Source: Candidatus Nitrosopumilus sp. (lineage in GTDB: Archaea; Thermoproteota; Nitrososphaeria; Nitrososphaerales; Nitrosopumilaceae). From it: a stretch of DNA of 41,246 bases. The first letter of the stretch is position 1. Every line of letters begins with the position of its first letter. The notes under the pieces are model-generated. The model was not told the DNA's origin. It worked only from the letters and a program-made list of their open reading frames with translations, and did not search any database. Below are positions 16,345-23,262 of the stretch, in pieces. The position numbers and the translations under genes are program-made. The DNA lies in assembly GCA_024644105.1 (NCBI GenBank), contig JAHELP010000005.1, positions 3,432 through 44,677 of the forward strand, given 5' to 3'.

Positions 16345-18170
16345 GTAGTATCCCCAACTATCTCTTGTTCCACTTCATTGCTTACTTCAGCACAAATCTC
16401 TGCTAGAAGATCGCCTTCTAGGTCTACAAGTTCTTCGTCAGATAATCCCTCTAATTCTGCATCAGTATAGAAATCAGCAAGTGTCATTTCATAGCAATCA
16501 TCAATTGATTCCTCAACTACTTCATTTACTTCGGCTATTTCCTCTACATCTTCAAAGACAGTTATTGGTACAGGATCATCAACTGCAAGTGTTCCTACAA
16601 AGTCTAGAATCCATTCAGTTCCAGATTTACTCTTACCATCTGTAGCAACAATATCAATTGATGCACCTAACTCTGTAGGAAATATTCCATCCATTTTGAT
16701 TTGCATTGCAAATGTATGTGGCATGCCACTAGTATCAACTGTGTTTATTGCAACTTGTAATGAATTAGTATCAAAGTTTGCTCTACTTCTTCCAAATGCT
16801 ACATCATGTACATTGTGTACTTCACCAGTAGCTGCATCTTCAATGACAATTTGTCCACCAATTATTTTTAGAGTTGCACCAGAATCACCCAACCTTACTA
16901 ACTCCAGATTAACATCACCTGATACTGTTTTTACATTATTTTCGTTTGATGTATTAAATGCATCACCTTGGAAACTTAGAACATAATTTGTTGTGTCTTC
17001 TTCAGGAAGTTCTACTATATCTCCATAGTAACTTCCATCTTCAACTTTATCTATCAAGTCTGATGATCTTACCTTATCTCGAATTGAATCAATTCTCTCT
17101 TTTACTTCAGCACGGATTTTCTCTTTGTGCTCTAATACAATTTCTCTAAATTTATCTTTCCCAACTTCTTGTATTTTTAATTTGATTAAATCAGTTCTAA
17201 ATTCCACTCTATCGTGAATTTTATCTTTAATTTTATCTCGAACTTCTTGACTTACTTTATCATTTACTTTGTCTTTAACAGCATCTTTAACTTTGTCTCT
17301 AATTTCTAATGCTACTTTGTCTTTAACTTTGTCAGTAATTCTATCCTTTACAGAGTCACGGAATTCTTGGATGTTAACTTTTTTATTTTGAATTCTTTCT
17401 TTAACTTCAGCTCGTTTGTCTTGGATTCTTTCTTTAACTTCAGCTCGTTTGTCTTGGGCCTTGTCTTTTAGATTTGAAATTATTTCACTTCTATTGTTTT
17501 GGAATTTCTCCCTAAGATCTGAGCGCTTATCTAAAATTTTTGATTGAATCTTGTCTTTTCTATCTGATATATTGTCTCTAATTTGATCTCTTTTTTCCTG
17601 TACTCTGTCTTTTATTGCATCTTTTCTATCCTGGATGTTATCATGAATTTGATCTCTTTTTTCCCTAGCTTTTTCCTGTAATTCTGCTCTTTTTTCAGCC
17701 AATTTTTCTCTGGCTTGTTGTTTTCTTTCTTCTAATTGATCTCTAATTTGCTGTTTACGTTCTTCTAGTTTTTCTCTGGCTTGTTGTTTTCTTTCTTCTA
17801 ATTGATCTCTAATTTGCTGTTTACGTTCTTCTAGTTTTTCTCTGGCTTGTTGTTGACGTTCTTCTAATTCAGCTCTTGCTTGTTGTTTTCTTTCTTCTAG
17901 TTTTTCTCTGGCTTGTTGTTGACGTTCTTCTAATTCAGCTCTTGCTTGTTGTTTTCTTTCTTCAATCTTGGCTTGCTCTTGTTGTCTACGCTCTTCTTCT
18001 AATTGAGCCATCTTACGTTTCTCTTCAGCAGTCATTTGATCAGAAGAAATTGAATTTGCATCTTTAGTGGTGTCAGTATGACTATCAGCAAAGGCAATAC
18101 TATATGATGAACTAGAAAATCCTGTAACTAATACTAAAATCAAAGATATTGCATATACTGTTTTTATCAT
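16341..18170 (-). CDS. Secreted hendecad-repeat coiled-coil stalk protein
   Basis: 609 residues from ATG 18170 (MIKTVYAISL, signal peptide ending near AFADS). A TTG at 18182 would add four residues but lies further from the TATA element (TTTTAAAT, 18190-18197). Residues of about 50-390 are an almost continuous array of 11-residue units such as EERKQQAREKL and QEKRDQIRDNI, the hendecad pattern of long coiled coils. A beta domain follows at about 400-550, then an acidic tail. It looks like a surface stalk with a folded head. The tandem palindromes at 18206-18231 lie just upstream. Its stop overlaps the IPSWVKNNAGWW gene. Confidence 0.85.
   Translation of the reverse strand: MIKTVYAISLILVLVTGFSSSSYSIAFADSHTDTTKDANSISSDQMTAEEKRKMAQLEEERRQQEQAKIEERKQQARAELEERQQQAREKLEERKQQARAELEERQQQAREKLEERKQQIRDQLEERKQQAREKLEERKQQIRDQLEERKQQAREKLAEKRAELQEKAREKRDQIHDNIQDRKDAIKDRVQEKRDQIRDNISDRKDKIQSKILDKRSDLREKFQNNRSEIISNLKDKAQDKRAEVKERIQDKRAEVKERIQNKKVNIQEFRDSVKDRITDKVKDKVALEIRDKVKDAVKDKVNDKVSQEVRDKIKDKIHDRVEFRTDLIKLKIQEVGKDKFREIVLEHKEKIRAEVKERIDSIRDKVRSSDLIDKVEDGSYYGDIVELPEEDTTNYVLSFQGDAFNTSNENNVKTVSGDVNLELVRLGDSGATLKIIGGQIVIEDAATGEVHNVHDVAFGRSRANFDTNSLQVAINTVDTSGMPHTFAMQIKMDGIFPTELGASIDIVATDGKSKSGTEWILDFVGTLAVDDPVPITVFEDVEEIAEVNEVVEESIDDCYEMTLADFYTDAELEGLSDEELVDLEGDLLAEICAEVSNEVEQEIVGDTT
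17711..17960 (-). repeat. 66-bp tandem repeats encoding hendecad pairs
   Basis: Nearly four 66-bp periods, seen from the recurring phrase TGGCTTGTTGTT at 17711, 17777, 17843 and 17909, encode pairs of 11-residue units (REKLEERKQQ and RDQLEERKQQ types). High DNA identity compared with the diverged units further downstream in the gene points to recent expansion at the N-terminal end of the stalk. Confidence 0.8.
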
Positions 18171-18205
18171 GAAGACAAACAAATTTTGTGATTTAAAACA
18201 CTTTT

Positions 18206-18231
18206 GTAACTATGTTAGGGAACAATGTTAC
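18206..18231. promoter_or_regulatory. Tandem operator pair upstream of the stalk gene
   Basis: Two abutting 13-bp near-palindromes, GTAACTATGTTAG (18206-18218) and GGAACAATGTTAC (18219-18231), each differ by one base from GTAAC-N3-GTTAC. They end about 8 bp upstream of the TATA element of the stalk gene. The same motif recurs at 18789 and 19361. Confidence 0.65.
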
Positions 18232-18300
18232 TAAAATAAATTATTAAATTCAAATTATAATTTAGAGTAGTAATAATAAATTTTAAAAAAGTTATGAAAA

Positions 18301-18753
18301 TTAATCTTCTATAGAGTCATCAGACAATTTCTTGTCAATATCTGCTTGTTTTGCTTTAAAGCGGGCATATTTTTTATCCCATTTTGATAAAACAAACCAT
18401 TGCCGAACTCCAATACCTAACCAGACAAGTGAGATTGCAAAGATAATTAGCTGTGGTGGATTTAGAAGTAGATTGGTTCGTCCACGATCTATTACTTTGG
18501 ATTTAATATTTTCATATTCTTCCTCAGAAATGTCTCCATTGCTCAAATGATTTTGTAAACGCATCTCTAATTTTTCATCAAATGGAGAATCAAACACGCT
18601 TGTCATTACAAGCAAAGCTAATGGTGGTAAAATCAAAGTTGTCAAAATCATTATCATAAAGATTTTTTTTGTATTTCCCATTTGGAACATGATTCCATCT
18701 AAAATTTCAAAGACATTTTCTCGTTTTTCAGAGTCTTTACTCGAATCAGTCAT
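18301..18753 (-). CDS. Membrane protein with SHOCT-like segment
   Basis: 150 residues with two membrane spans (about 33-53 and 103-120). Between them lies a charged helical hairpin, EMRLQNHLSNGDISEEEYENIK, matching the SHOCT pattern (leucine-rich helix, GxIxxEEY turn), a short oligomerisation-type module. The C-terminus is charged and cytoplasmic by the positive-inside rule. Function unknown. The promoter has the perfect palindrome at 18789-18801 just upstream of a T-rich TATA-like stretch, and a GGGAG ribosome-binding site lies 9 nt before the ATG. Confidence 0.75.
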   Translation of the reverse strand: MTDSSKDSEKRENVFEILDGIMFQMGNTKKIFMIMILTTLILPPLALLVMTSVFDSPFDEKLEMRLQNHLSNGDISEEEYENIKSKVIDRGRTNLLLNPPQLIIFAISLVWLGIGVRQWFVLSKWDKKYARFKAKQADIDKKLSDDSIED

Positions 18754-18788
18754 GAGTAAATCTCCCGTTTTTCATTAAAAACGCTTGA

Positions 18789-18801
18789 GTAACAATGTTA
18801 C
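18789..18801. promoter_or_regulatory. Palindromic operator GTAAC-AAT-GTTAC
   Basis: A perfect 5-bp inverted repeat with a 3-bp spacer overlaps the stop codon of the winged-helix gene. It ends about 7 bp upstream of the TATA-like stretch (GTTTTTAATGAA, about 18771-18782) of the SHOCT-like gene. Same position relative to TATA as the copies before the stalk gene. Confidence 0.65.
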
Positions 18802-19094
18802 TTGTCATTTTTGTCCTCCCTTGGGAATAATTCCTCATATGGATCCAAAACTTCTTTCATAATACGTACACCTTTTTCAGAAATCTTGTATTTTAGAATC
18901 AGTTTATTTCCCCATGGTTCTTTTTCTAAATTTAAAATCCCCTTTTCAATCATATCATCTAAAATTCCTTTGTGTTTTGCATTATTCAATCCACAAATAC
19001 TCATCAATTTACTTTGATTTAGTTCTCCGTATTCGTATAGCTTTAGTAAAATATCTTTTCGGATGTAAATTCGGTCTCTATATTCACGCGCCAA
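18798..19094 (-). CDS. Winged-helix regulator, candidate for the GTAAC palindrome
   Basis: 98 residues from TTG. The protein is a compact winged helix: RDRIYIRKDILLKLYEYGELNQSKLMSICGLNNAKHKGILDDMIEKGIL supplies helices 1-3 (described here, not quoted in one run by family), followed by a two-strand wing ending in YKISEKGVRIMKE. This resembles archaeal regulators of the HTH_45 type. It has no ligand domain. It lies inside the cluster of genes whose promoters carry GTAAC-N3-GTTAC, and one operator overlaps its stop codon, so it is the natural candidate binder. That link is inference. Confidence 0.85.
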   Translation of the reverse strand: MAREYRDRIYIRKDILLKLYEYGELNQSKLMSICGLNNAKHKGILDDMIEKGILNLEKEPWGNKLILKYKISEKGVRIMKEVLDPYEELFPREDKNDK

Positions 19095-19132
19095 ATAAAT
19101 CCCCTTCTTTTGATTTACAATAGATTAGAACA

Positions 19133-19324
19133 TTACTGTTCCCATATTCTCTTACTTCTCGGTTTTGTTCTAAGTCGAGTTGCACAGCAAGGACAGTTAA
19201 CTTCTTCAGTATAAAAATAGCAATCACATGTACCACACCTTTTCTGTCCCGATTTGTATCGTAAATTATTTGGCATTGAAATTGATTTTTTCTGGCCACA
19301 AATACCCTTACAAATCTGCGTCAA
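19133..19324 (-). CDS. Small thaumarchaeal zinc-ribbon protein
   Basis: 63 residues from the second of two TTG codons (19324; the first, at 19327, adds one residue). It has ICKGIC near the N-terminus, then GQKRCGTCDCYFY and NCPCCATRLRTKPRSKR. The RCxxC-CPCCxxRLRTKPR core is a small zinc-ribbon family I recognise from thaumarchaeal genomes, where members end in a basic tail. Likely a nucleic-acid or transcription-associated protein, but this is unproven. It precedes the winged-helix regulator on the same strand. A TATA-like CTTTATGT lies about 27 bp upstream and the GTAAC palindrome just beyond it. Confidence 0.8.
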   Translation of the reverse strand: MTQICKGICGQKKSISMPNNLRYKSGQKRCGTCDCYFYTEEVNCPCCATRLRTKPRSKRIWEQ

Positions 19325-19360
19325 CAAATCACGGAATCATTTTTTTCACATAAAGACAAG

Positions 19361-19388
19361 GTAACTTTGTTACCTTACAATTGTTAAC
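19361..19388. promoter_or_regulatory. Operator between two divergent promoters
   Basis: A perfect GTAAC-TTT-GTTAC lies at 19361-19373, with a weaker copy, TTACAATTGTTAAC, at 19375-19388. The TATA element of the leftward zinc-ribbon gene is about 5-10 bp to the left, and that of the rightward secreted-protein gene (CTTTAAAT, 19393-19400) is 5 bp to the right. One bound protein could control both directions. Confidence 0.65.
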
Positions 19389-19422
19389 AAGTCTTTAAAT
19401 TCATTTTCTCATCTGATTTTCA

Positions 19423-20055
19423 ATGAAAACAAAACAAACGTTACCCGCTATGATTGCACTAGCTGCAATAATGGCAGTTGCCTTCTCACCTATGGCATTA
19501 GCCGTAGATGCAAATGGTAACATTGCCACAACTACCGATGTAGCAGGAGTATCTGCAGATGCTAACATTTCCACAAGTGTAGCAGCAGAACGTCCTGTAG
19601 TCACGGAAGTTAGACCACAAGTTCAATTTGATGGAACTACAAGTGGCTGGGCAGTTATAGCAGGTCAAGCACATGAAGCAAAAATTGCTATTGATGGAAA
19701 AGCAATACGTAATGATAATGGCGTATGGAAAGTTAAATCTAATGCAGAAATTTCTGCAGCAGATCACCATGCAACATTAGAATTAAAAGGTAAAGCAATC
19801 AATGGTAAAATCAAACTTCATGGTACTGGTACATTAGATTCAGGTGAATCCTTTAGAATTATTCTAAGAGGACATTACACACCAGTCTTTGATGAACAAG
19901 GAACATTTGTGATGGCCTTTACAGCAGCAAAAATTCATTCAACTCAAAATGGAATAAACATTCCATTGATTCAGAGTGGATTAGTAAATGTTGAGGCAGT
20001 AAACCCATCAACAGATGATTATGAGAAATTCGTAGATGAATTTACTGTTAAGTAA
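19423..20055 (+). CDS. Secreted beta-rich protein
   Basis: 210 residues with a clear signal peptide (MKTKQTLPAMIALAAIMAVAFSPMALA in outline, cleavage near ALA-VDA). A Thr/Ala/Val-rich linker is followed by a beta domain of about 150 residues with alternating strands (KIAIDGKAI, ATLELKGKAI, KIKLHGTGTL, FRIILRGHY). Its strands and ending resemble the head domain of the 609-residue stalk protein, but the relation is not certain. No enzyme motif. TATA element CTTTAAAT 23-30 bp before the ATG implies a leaderless mRNA, with the GTAAC operator pair just upstream of it. Confidence 0.8.
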   Translation: MKTKQTLPAMIALAAIMAVAFSPMALAVDANGNIATTTDVAGVSADANISTSVAAERPVVTEVRPQVQFDGTTSGWAVIAGQAHEAKIAIDGKAIRNDNGVWKVKSNAEISAADHHATLELKGKAINGKIKLHGTGTLDSGESFRIILRGHYTPVFDEQGTFVMAFTAAKIHSTQNGINIPLIQSGLVNVEAVNPSTDDYEKFVDEFTVK

Positions 20056-20065
20056 TTCATCTACT

Positions 20066-20080
20066 CTTTTTTCTTTTTTT
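20066..20080 (+). terminator. T-rich terminator after the secreted-protein gene
   Basis: An uninterrupted pyrimidine run (TCTTTTTTCTTTTTTT) begins about 10 bp after the stop at 20055, the typical archaeal intrinsic terminator that needs no hairpin. It separates this gene from the convergent acetyltransferase gene. Confidence 0.55.
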
Positions 20081-20107
20081 TAAATTTATAAATATTATAT
20101 TTTTGTA

Positions 20108-20563
20108 TTAAGTATCTAAATTCTTTGTAAATGAAACAGCAGATTGTTCAAATCCCAAATGTTTATAGAATTTGTGAGAGTCTTTTCTTTGATTTCCAGA
20201 TTCTAATCTAATTCTATGACATTTTTTCTCTTGTGCAAGTGTTAGACAAGAATTGATTAATTTTTTTCCTATTCCTTGATTTTGATACTTTTCATGAACA
20301 ATTAATTCTGGAATATACATCTCAAGTTCAGAACGGTTGAGTCTTGGTAAAAACATTACACTTACCATCCCTACAATTTTCATATCATCAATTTCAGCAA
20401 CAAGAATTGTTTTGTCTGAATCCTTAACATATTTTCTAACTAATTTACGAAATTCTTCAACATTACCATCTGTTTTGGGTTTTGGACGCCCAAGTTCATA
20501 CAGTAATCCGAGAATTATCGGAATGTCTTTCCTGGTAGATACTCTGATAACAACATTATTCAT
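20108..20563 (-). CDS. GNAT-family N-acetyltransferase
   Basis: 151 residues with the GNAT fold. The N-terminal strand is VIRVSTRKDIPIILGLLYELG, the acetyl-CoA loop is NQGIGKKLINSCLTLAQ (Q/R-x-x-G-x-G/A form), and the last conserved segment is HKFYKHLGFEQ. It transfers an acetyl group from acetyl-CoA to an amine; the acceptor cannot be told. It converges on the secreted-protein gene and starts just downstream of the small membrane-protein gene ending at 20618. Confidence 0.9.
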   Translation of the reverse strand: MNNVVIRVSTRKDIPIILGLLYELGRPKPKTDGNVEEFRKLVRKYVKDSDKTILVAEIDDMKIVGMVSVMFLPRLNRSELEMYIPELIVHEKYQNQGIGKKLINSCLTLAQEKKCHRIRLESGNQRKDSHKFYKHLGFEQSAVSFTKNLDT

Positions 20564-20617
20564 CAGTATAGATAATAATTGATTCTATATGAAGTGAAAC
20601 TCGTTTTAAACTCAGAA

Positions 20618-20791
20618 TTATGAACGTGCCTTTATGTAAATTACTAGAGCGACTACACCCATTGAAGAAGCAATCAACCCTATTCCAACTAGCCAATAAT
20701 CTGAAAATAAATCAGAGTATGAAACAAGCAAAATTCCAACAACAAACAAAATTACTATTGAAACTATGCCTATCAGAATTCTAGATACCAT
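20618..20791 (-). CDS. Small two-helix membrane protein, 57 residues
   Basis: An ATG at 20791 opens a 57-codon frame ending TAA at 20618-20620. The peptide starts MVSRILIGIVSIVILF and has two hydrophobic spans (about 5-24 and 33-52) joined by a short acidic turn (SDLFSDYW) and a basic end (IKARS). A GGAG ribosome-binding site lies 7 nt before the ATG. The two-span pattern and good ribosome-binding site make it a likely real gene, though it is too short for many annotation cutoffs. Function unknown. Confidence 0.7.
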   Translation of the reverse strand: MVSRILIGIVSIVILFVVGILLVSYSDLFSDYWLVGIGLIASSMGVVALVIYIKARS

Positions 20792-21191
20792 TTTTTTCTC
20801 CGATTGGTATGAATTTAGGGATATTTTGAAATAATTCTTTTCTCATCATTTGTATTAGTATATCAATACAGTATAAATTAAATTACATTTACTAGATCCT
20901 TCCTGAAAAATAATTTTAAAGGGTTAAAAAATTGGATCTTAAGACCAGCAACGATTAGTTGTTTGGTGAGAGTTCCAATTATAAGATATTTTGCAAATTA
21001 GTATTTAGATCATACTGATCATTTCTACTATTCTCTTTTAAGTAAAGAATCTAAAATGAATGATGGTATTTCTACAAGAGTTTTCTACTAGTTTACCATC
21101 GTCCAAGAGTGGGCATCTTTGGCCCAATCTTTCATAATTCAAATTCACACTGTCATCCAATTCTATGAATAGAAATAGACCAAGATGGATA
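20792..21191. other. Gene-poor stretch with RNA-like hairpins
   Basis: No convincing protein frame is present. On the plus strand, 20931-20979 can fold into an imperfect hairpin: ATTGGA with TCCAAT outside, ACCA with TGGT and CAAC with GTTG inside. A second short hairpin (TGGGC with GCCCA) lies near 21111-21127. A TTTTAAAG stretch near 20913-20920 could be its TATA element. A small RNA is possible but unproven. Confidence 0.3.
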
Positions 21192-21216
21192 TAAAAAAAT
21201 AAAAAAGAAGAAAAAA
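21192..21216 (-). terminator. T-rich terminator after the phasin-like gene
   Basis: Read on the minus strand, the 25 bp directly after the stop codon are nearly all T with a few C and A, giving several T5-T7 runs. This fits archaeal transcription termination and ends the two-gene unit starting at 21823. Confidence 0.6.
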
Positions 21217-21636
21217 TTATGATTTGGAGAAATTAGATGATGGCCACATTTCTATAATATTCTTATTTAGTTTGGCAAATTCTCCTGAATTTGCATTAAT
21301 TGTACTCAACGCCTGTTTTGTAGCATCAATTGAGGCAATTGCAACCTTAGTTTGAACATCTATGATCTTTTGTGATTCTTCTTCAATATCATGTACAATT
21401 TTTACTGATGAATCTGGAAGATTTGCAGTTGTACCTTTCCTTGTTGCAAAATTTCTCTGAAGATCAATTGTAGAGCATGAAATATTTTTCCATACTTCAA
21501 TGTATTCTTGAGCCAGATTTGTAATTGATTGATGATATTGGGGGATTGTCTTTTCAACATATGTGTACATGTTGTCAGTGTATTCTTTCCATATTCCATA
21601 GAAATCATTTTGTTTAACTGTATTTTGACTACTCAT
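21217..21636 (-). CDS. Phasin-like helical protein
   Basis: 139 residues from ATG 21636 (MSSQNTVKQ). This start is chosen because a strong ribosome-binding site lies 8 nt upstream at 21645-21653. The protein is almost all amphipathic helix (IWKEYTDNMYTYVEKTIPQYHQ, then ATKQALSTINANSGEFAKL) with one cysteine and no signal peptide. Length and helix pattern resemble phasins and PhaE-like proteins that coat polyhydroxyalkanoate granules, but such helical proteins match loosely and no synthase gene is in the window. It follows the small gene at 21823 with a 4-bp gap. Confidence 0.6.
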   Translation of the reverse strand: MSSQNTVKQNDFYGIWKEYTDNMYTYVEKTIPQYHQSITNLAQEYIEVWKNISCSTIDLQRNFATRKGTTANLPDSSVKIVHDIEEESQKIIDVQTKVAIASIDATKQALSTINANSGEFAKLNKNIIEMWPSSNFSKS

Positions 21637-21640
21637 AAAA

Positions 21641-21823
21641 TTAACACCTCCTCTTGTTATCAGCAAAGTGTGATGTTGAATTGTCTTTAAAGACCCATGT
21701 CAATCCAACTAAATCTTGAGCTATAACTGAGTAGGAAAATGGAGTGTTTTTGGCATCACCAGTTTCCAGTACAAGTAAATTGCTAGAGATTTTGTCCTTT
21801 GCAATTTCCATGATTTGACTCAT
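21641..21823 (-). CDS. Small protein of 60 residues upstream of the phasin-like gene
   Basis: Starting at ATG 21823 (MSQIMEIAKDKI), the frame ends 4 bp before the phasin-like start. A TATA-like TTTAATA sits about 27 bp before this ATG (21847-21853), favouring it over an in-frame upstream ATG at 21859. The peptide has one amphipathic helix, then alternating hydrophobic strands (NLLVLETGD, FSYSVIAQDLVGLTWVF) and a basic end. No family is recognised. Likely first gene of a two-gene unit. Confidence 0.55.
   Translation of the reverse strand: MSQIMEIAKDKISSNLLVLETGDAKNTPFSYSVIAQDLVGLTWVFKDNSTSHFADNKRRC
21645..21653 (-). promoter_or_regulatory. Strong ribosome-binding site
   Basis: GAGGAGGTG lies 8 nt before the ATG at 21636 and overlaps the end of the upstream coding frame. 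It is much stronger than most start regions here, which look leaderless, and it decides the start of the phasin-like gene. Confidence 0.7.
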
Positions 21824-22083
21824 AGTACGATATGAGTATAGAATGGTATTAAACAACAAGAATTTTGATTATATTCTGAATAAAATCAACTGTCAAATTA
21901 AGGATCACGATGGTGCACTTGTAAAATCAGTGTATCCCCAGGGAGGGATATTTTTTAAAATTAAAAATAAAATTAGTGTTTAAAATCTAGTACAGGCACA
22001 ACTTAGTGGCTGATTTTTTAAATTTGTTAGCACTAGACTAAAAATTACTACTAGTGTAAATACAGGAATTGCTAATTTCTTTT

Positions 22084-22368
22084 ATGGATATTATTTGGGG
22101 AAATGTAGGAAATGTTTTGTCAGGTCAGATTTTTGAATTAAATATAACTCATAGAAAAGATGGCAACAAAAATACATACTCTGATATTGAAAAGATTAGA
22201 ATTAGTGAAACCGATTTTATGAGCTTACCAGCTGATATGAGTAATTGTACAAAGGAATTAGTTGAAGAACATCTTTCTGGAGTATTTGTAAAATGTGAAA
22301 TAAAAGACAAGGATCAAGAAGGCAACTATCTATCTTCTGTTTCACATTCAGGTCAAGGTGGATACTAG
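22084..22368 (+). CDS. Small protein of unknown function upstream of the oxygenase
   Basis: 94 residues from ATG 22084; an in-frame TTG at 22069 would add five. The first half alternates like a beta barrel (GNVLSGQIFELNITHR, DIEKIRISETDFMSL), and two cysteines lie in NCTKEL and VKCEIK. There is a weak overall resemblance to the nuclease (SNase-like) OB fold, but its catalytic residues are not evident, so no function is given. The stop codon is followed immediately by the ATG of the 2OG-Fe(II) oxygenase gene, so the two share an mRNA. Confidence 0.65.
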   Translation: MDIIWGNVGNVLSGQIFELNITHRKDGNKNTYSDIEKIRISETDFMSLPADMSNCTKELVEEHLSGVFVKCEIKDKDQEGNYLSSVSHSGQGGY

Positions 22369-23151
22369 ATGCTCCAAACATGGCCTTCAATAATAATAGA
22401 TTACAAAAAGATTCAACAAAGCAACATTAGATTAAATGAAATTATTGCCGGAGAATATTCAGTTTTAATAATTAGAAATTTTTATGATATAGATTCATGT
22501 AACAAAATTATTCAAAGAATTAATTCAAATGTTAGAAACCAAGATCATGTAAGAAAAATTGGAATCTCACTTGTTTCACATATTAACAGGAAAGCAGAAT
22601 ATTTTATTCAAGCAGATAAAGTTAGAAGAACTCTTAGAGAGTTATTTTTTGGATTAGAGGATCCTAGGAAAAAAATTCATAATCTTTTGGGTAAATTTTT
22701 TCCAAATAAAGAAATAATAATAGCCGAAGAGAATGGGAAAAAATATGCTTGTGGAGTAATTAGAATACATGGGTTGGGGGATTCTGCATCTCTACATAGA
22801 GACAATGTTAGTTATGAGGCAAAAAATTTTGATGTTTCCAAATTTCCAATACAATTATCAGCGGTACTATACTTTCAACAGTCCGAAAAAGGCGGAGAAT
22901 TAGTTTTGTACAAAAAACCGTGGGAGAAATCAGATGAGAGATTTCGAAATATTGAATTTGGATACAAGCGTGATGTGATTGCAGATTCAGCAGAATATCT
23001 AAAAATCAAACCAAAACAAGGTGATTTAATAATAATTAATCCAAAATACTATCATGAAATTCTAGCTGTAAAAGGTAGTAAAAAACGAATGACGTTAGGA
23101 TTGTTTTTAGCTTTTTCAAAATATGGAAAAAAAGTTGTTACATGGTCATGA
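22369..23151 (+). CDS. 2-oxoglutarate/Fe(II)-dependent oxygenase
   Basis: 260 residues. The double-stranded beta-helix core carries the iron triad His143-x-Asp145 (SLHRDN) and His229 (KYYHEI), and Arg240 (KKRMTLG) sits 11 residues later, as expected for binding 2-oxoglutarate. YFQQSEKGGELVLY and KPKQGDLIIINP match the prolyl-hydroxylase-like branch. It hydroxylates a substrate using O2 and 2-oxoglutarate. The next gene on the strand encodes an extreme Gly-Tyr-Asp-Lys repeat protein, an attractive but unproven protein substrate. It starts directly after the stop of the small upstream gene. Confidence 0.9.
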   Translation: MLQTWPSIIIDYKKIQQSNIRLNEIIAGEYSVLIIRNFYDIDSCNKIIQRINSNVRNQDHVRKIGISLVSHINRKAEYFIQADKVRRTLRELFFGLEDPRKKIHNLLGKFFPNKEIIIAEENGKKYACGVIRIHGLGDSASLHRDNVSYEAKNFDVSKFPIQLSAVLYFQQSEKGGELVLYKKPWEKSDERFRNIEFGYKRDVIADSAEYLKIKPKQGDLIIINPKYYHEILAVKGSKKRMTLGLFLAFSKYGKKVVTWS

Positions 23152-23213
23152 AATTAAGAGTAAAAATGAATCCACGATGGTCTAACCTACCAAATTGAGG
23201 ATAGGAATGAACA

Positions 23214-23233
23214 CAGATAGGCGTTAAAATTCT
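23214..23233 (+). repeat. 20-bp promoter-like element, copy 1
   Basis: The 20-bp stretch CAGATAGGCGTTAAAATTCT occurs here and identically at 24450-24469, with similar purine-rich sequence before both. The TTAAAATT part sits about 35 bp before the repeat-protein ATG, so it can serve as a BRE/TATA core promoter. Confidence 0.75.
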
Positions 23234-23262
23234 TATCTGAATTGAATTAATGAAATTCTGTA

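Noticed and set aside
19084-19299. 71-residue minus-strand frame overlapping the zinc-ribbon gene
   Set aside because: The alternative frame 19133-19324 carries the conserved RCxxC and CPCCxxRLRTKPR core; this one has no family features.
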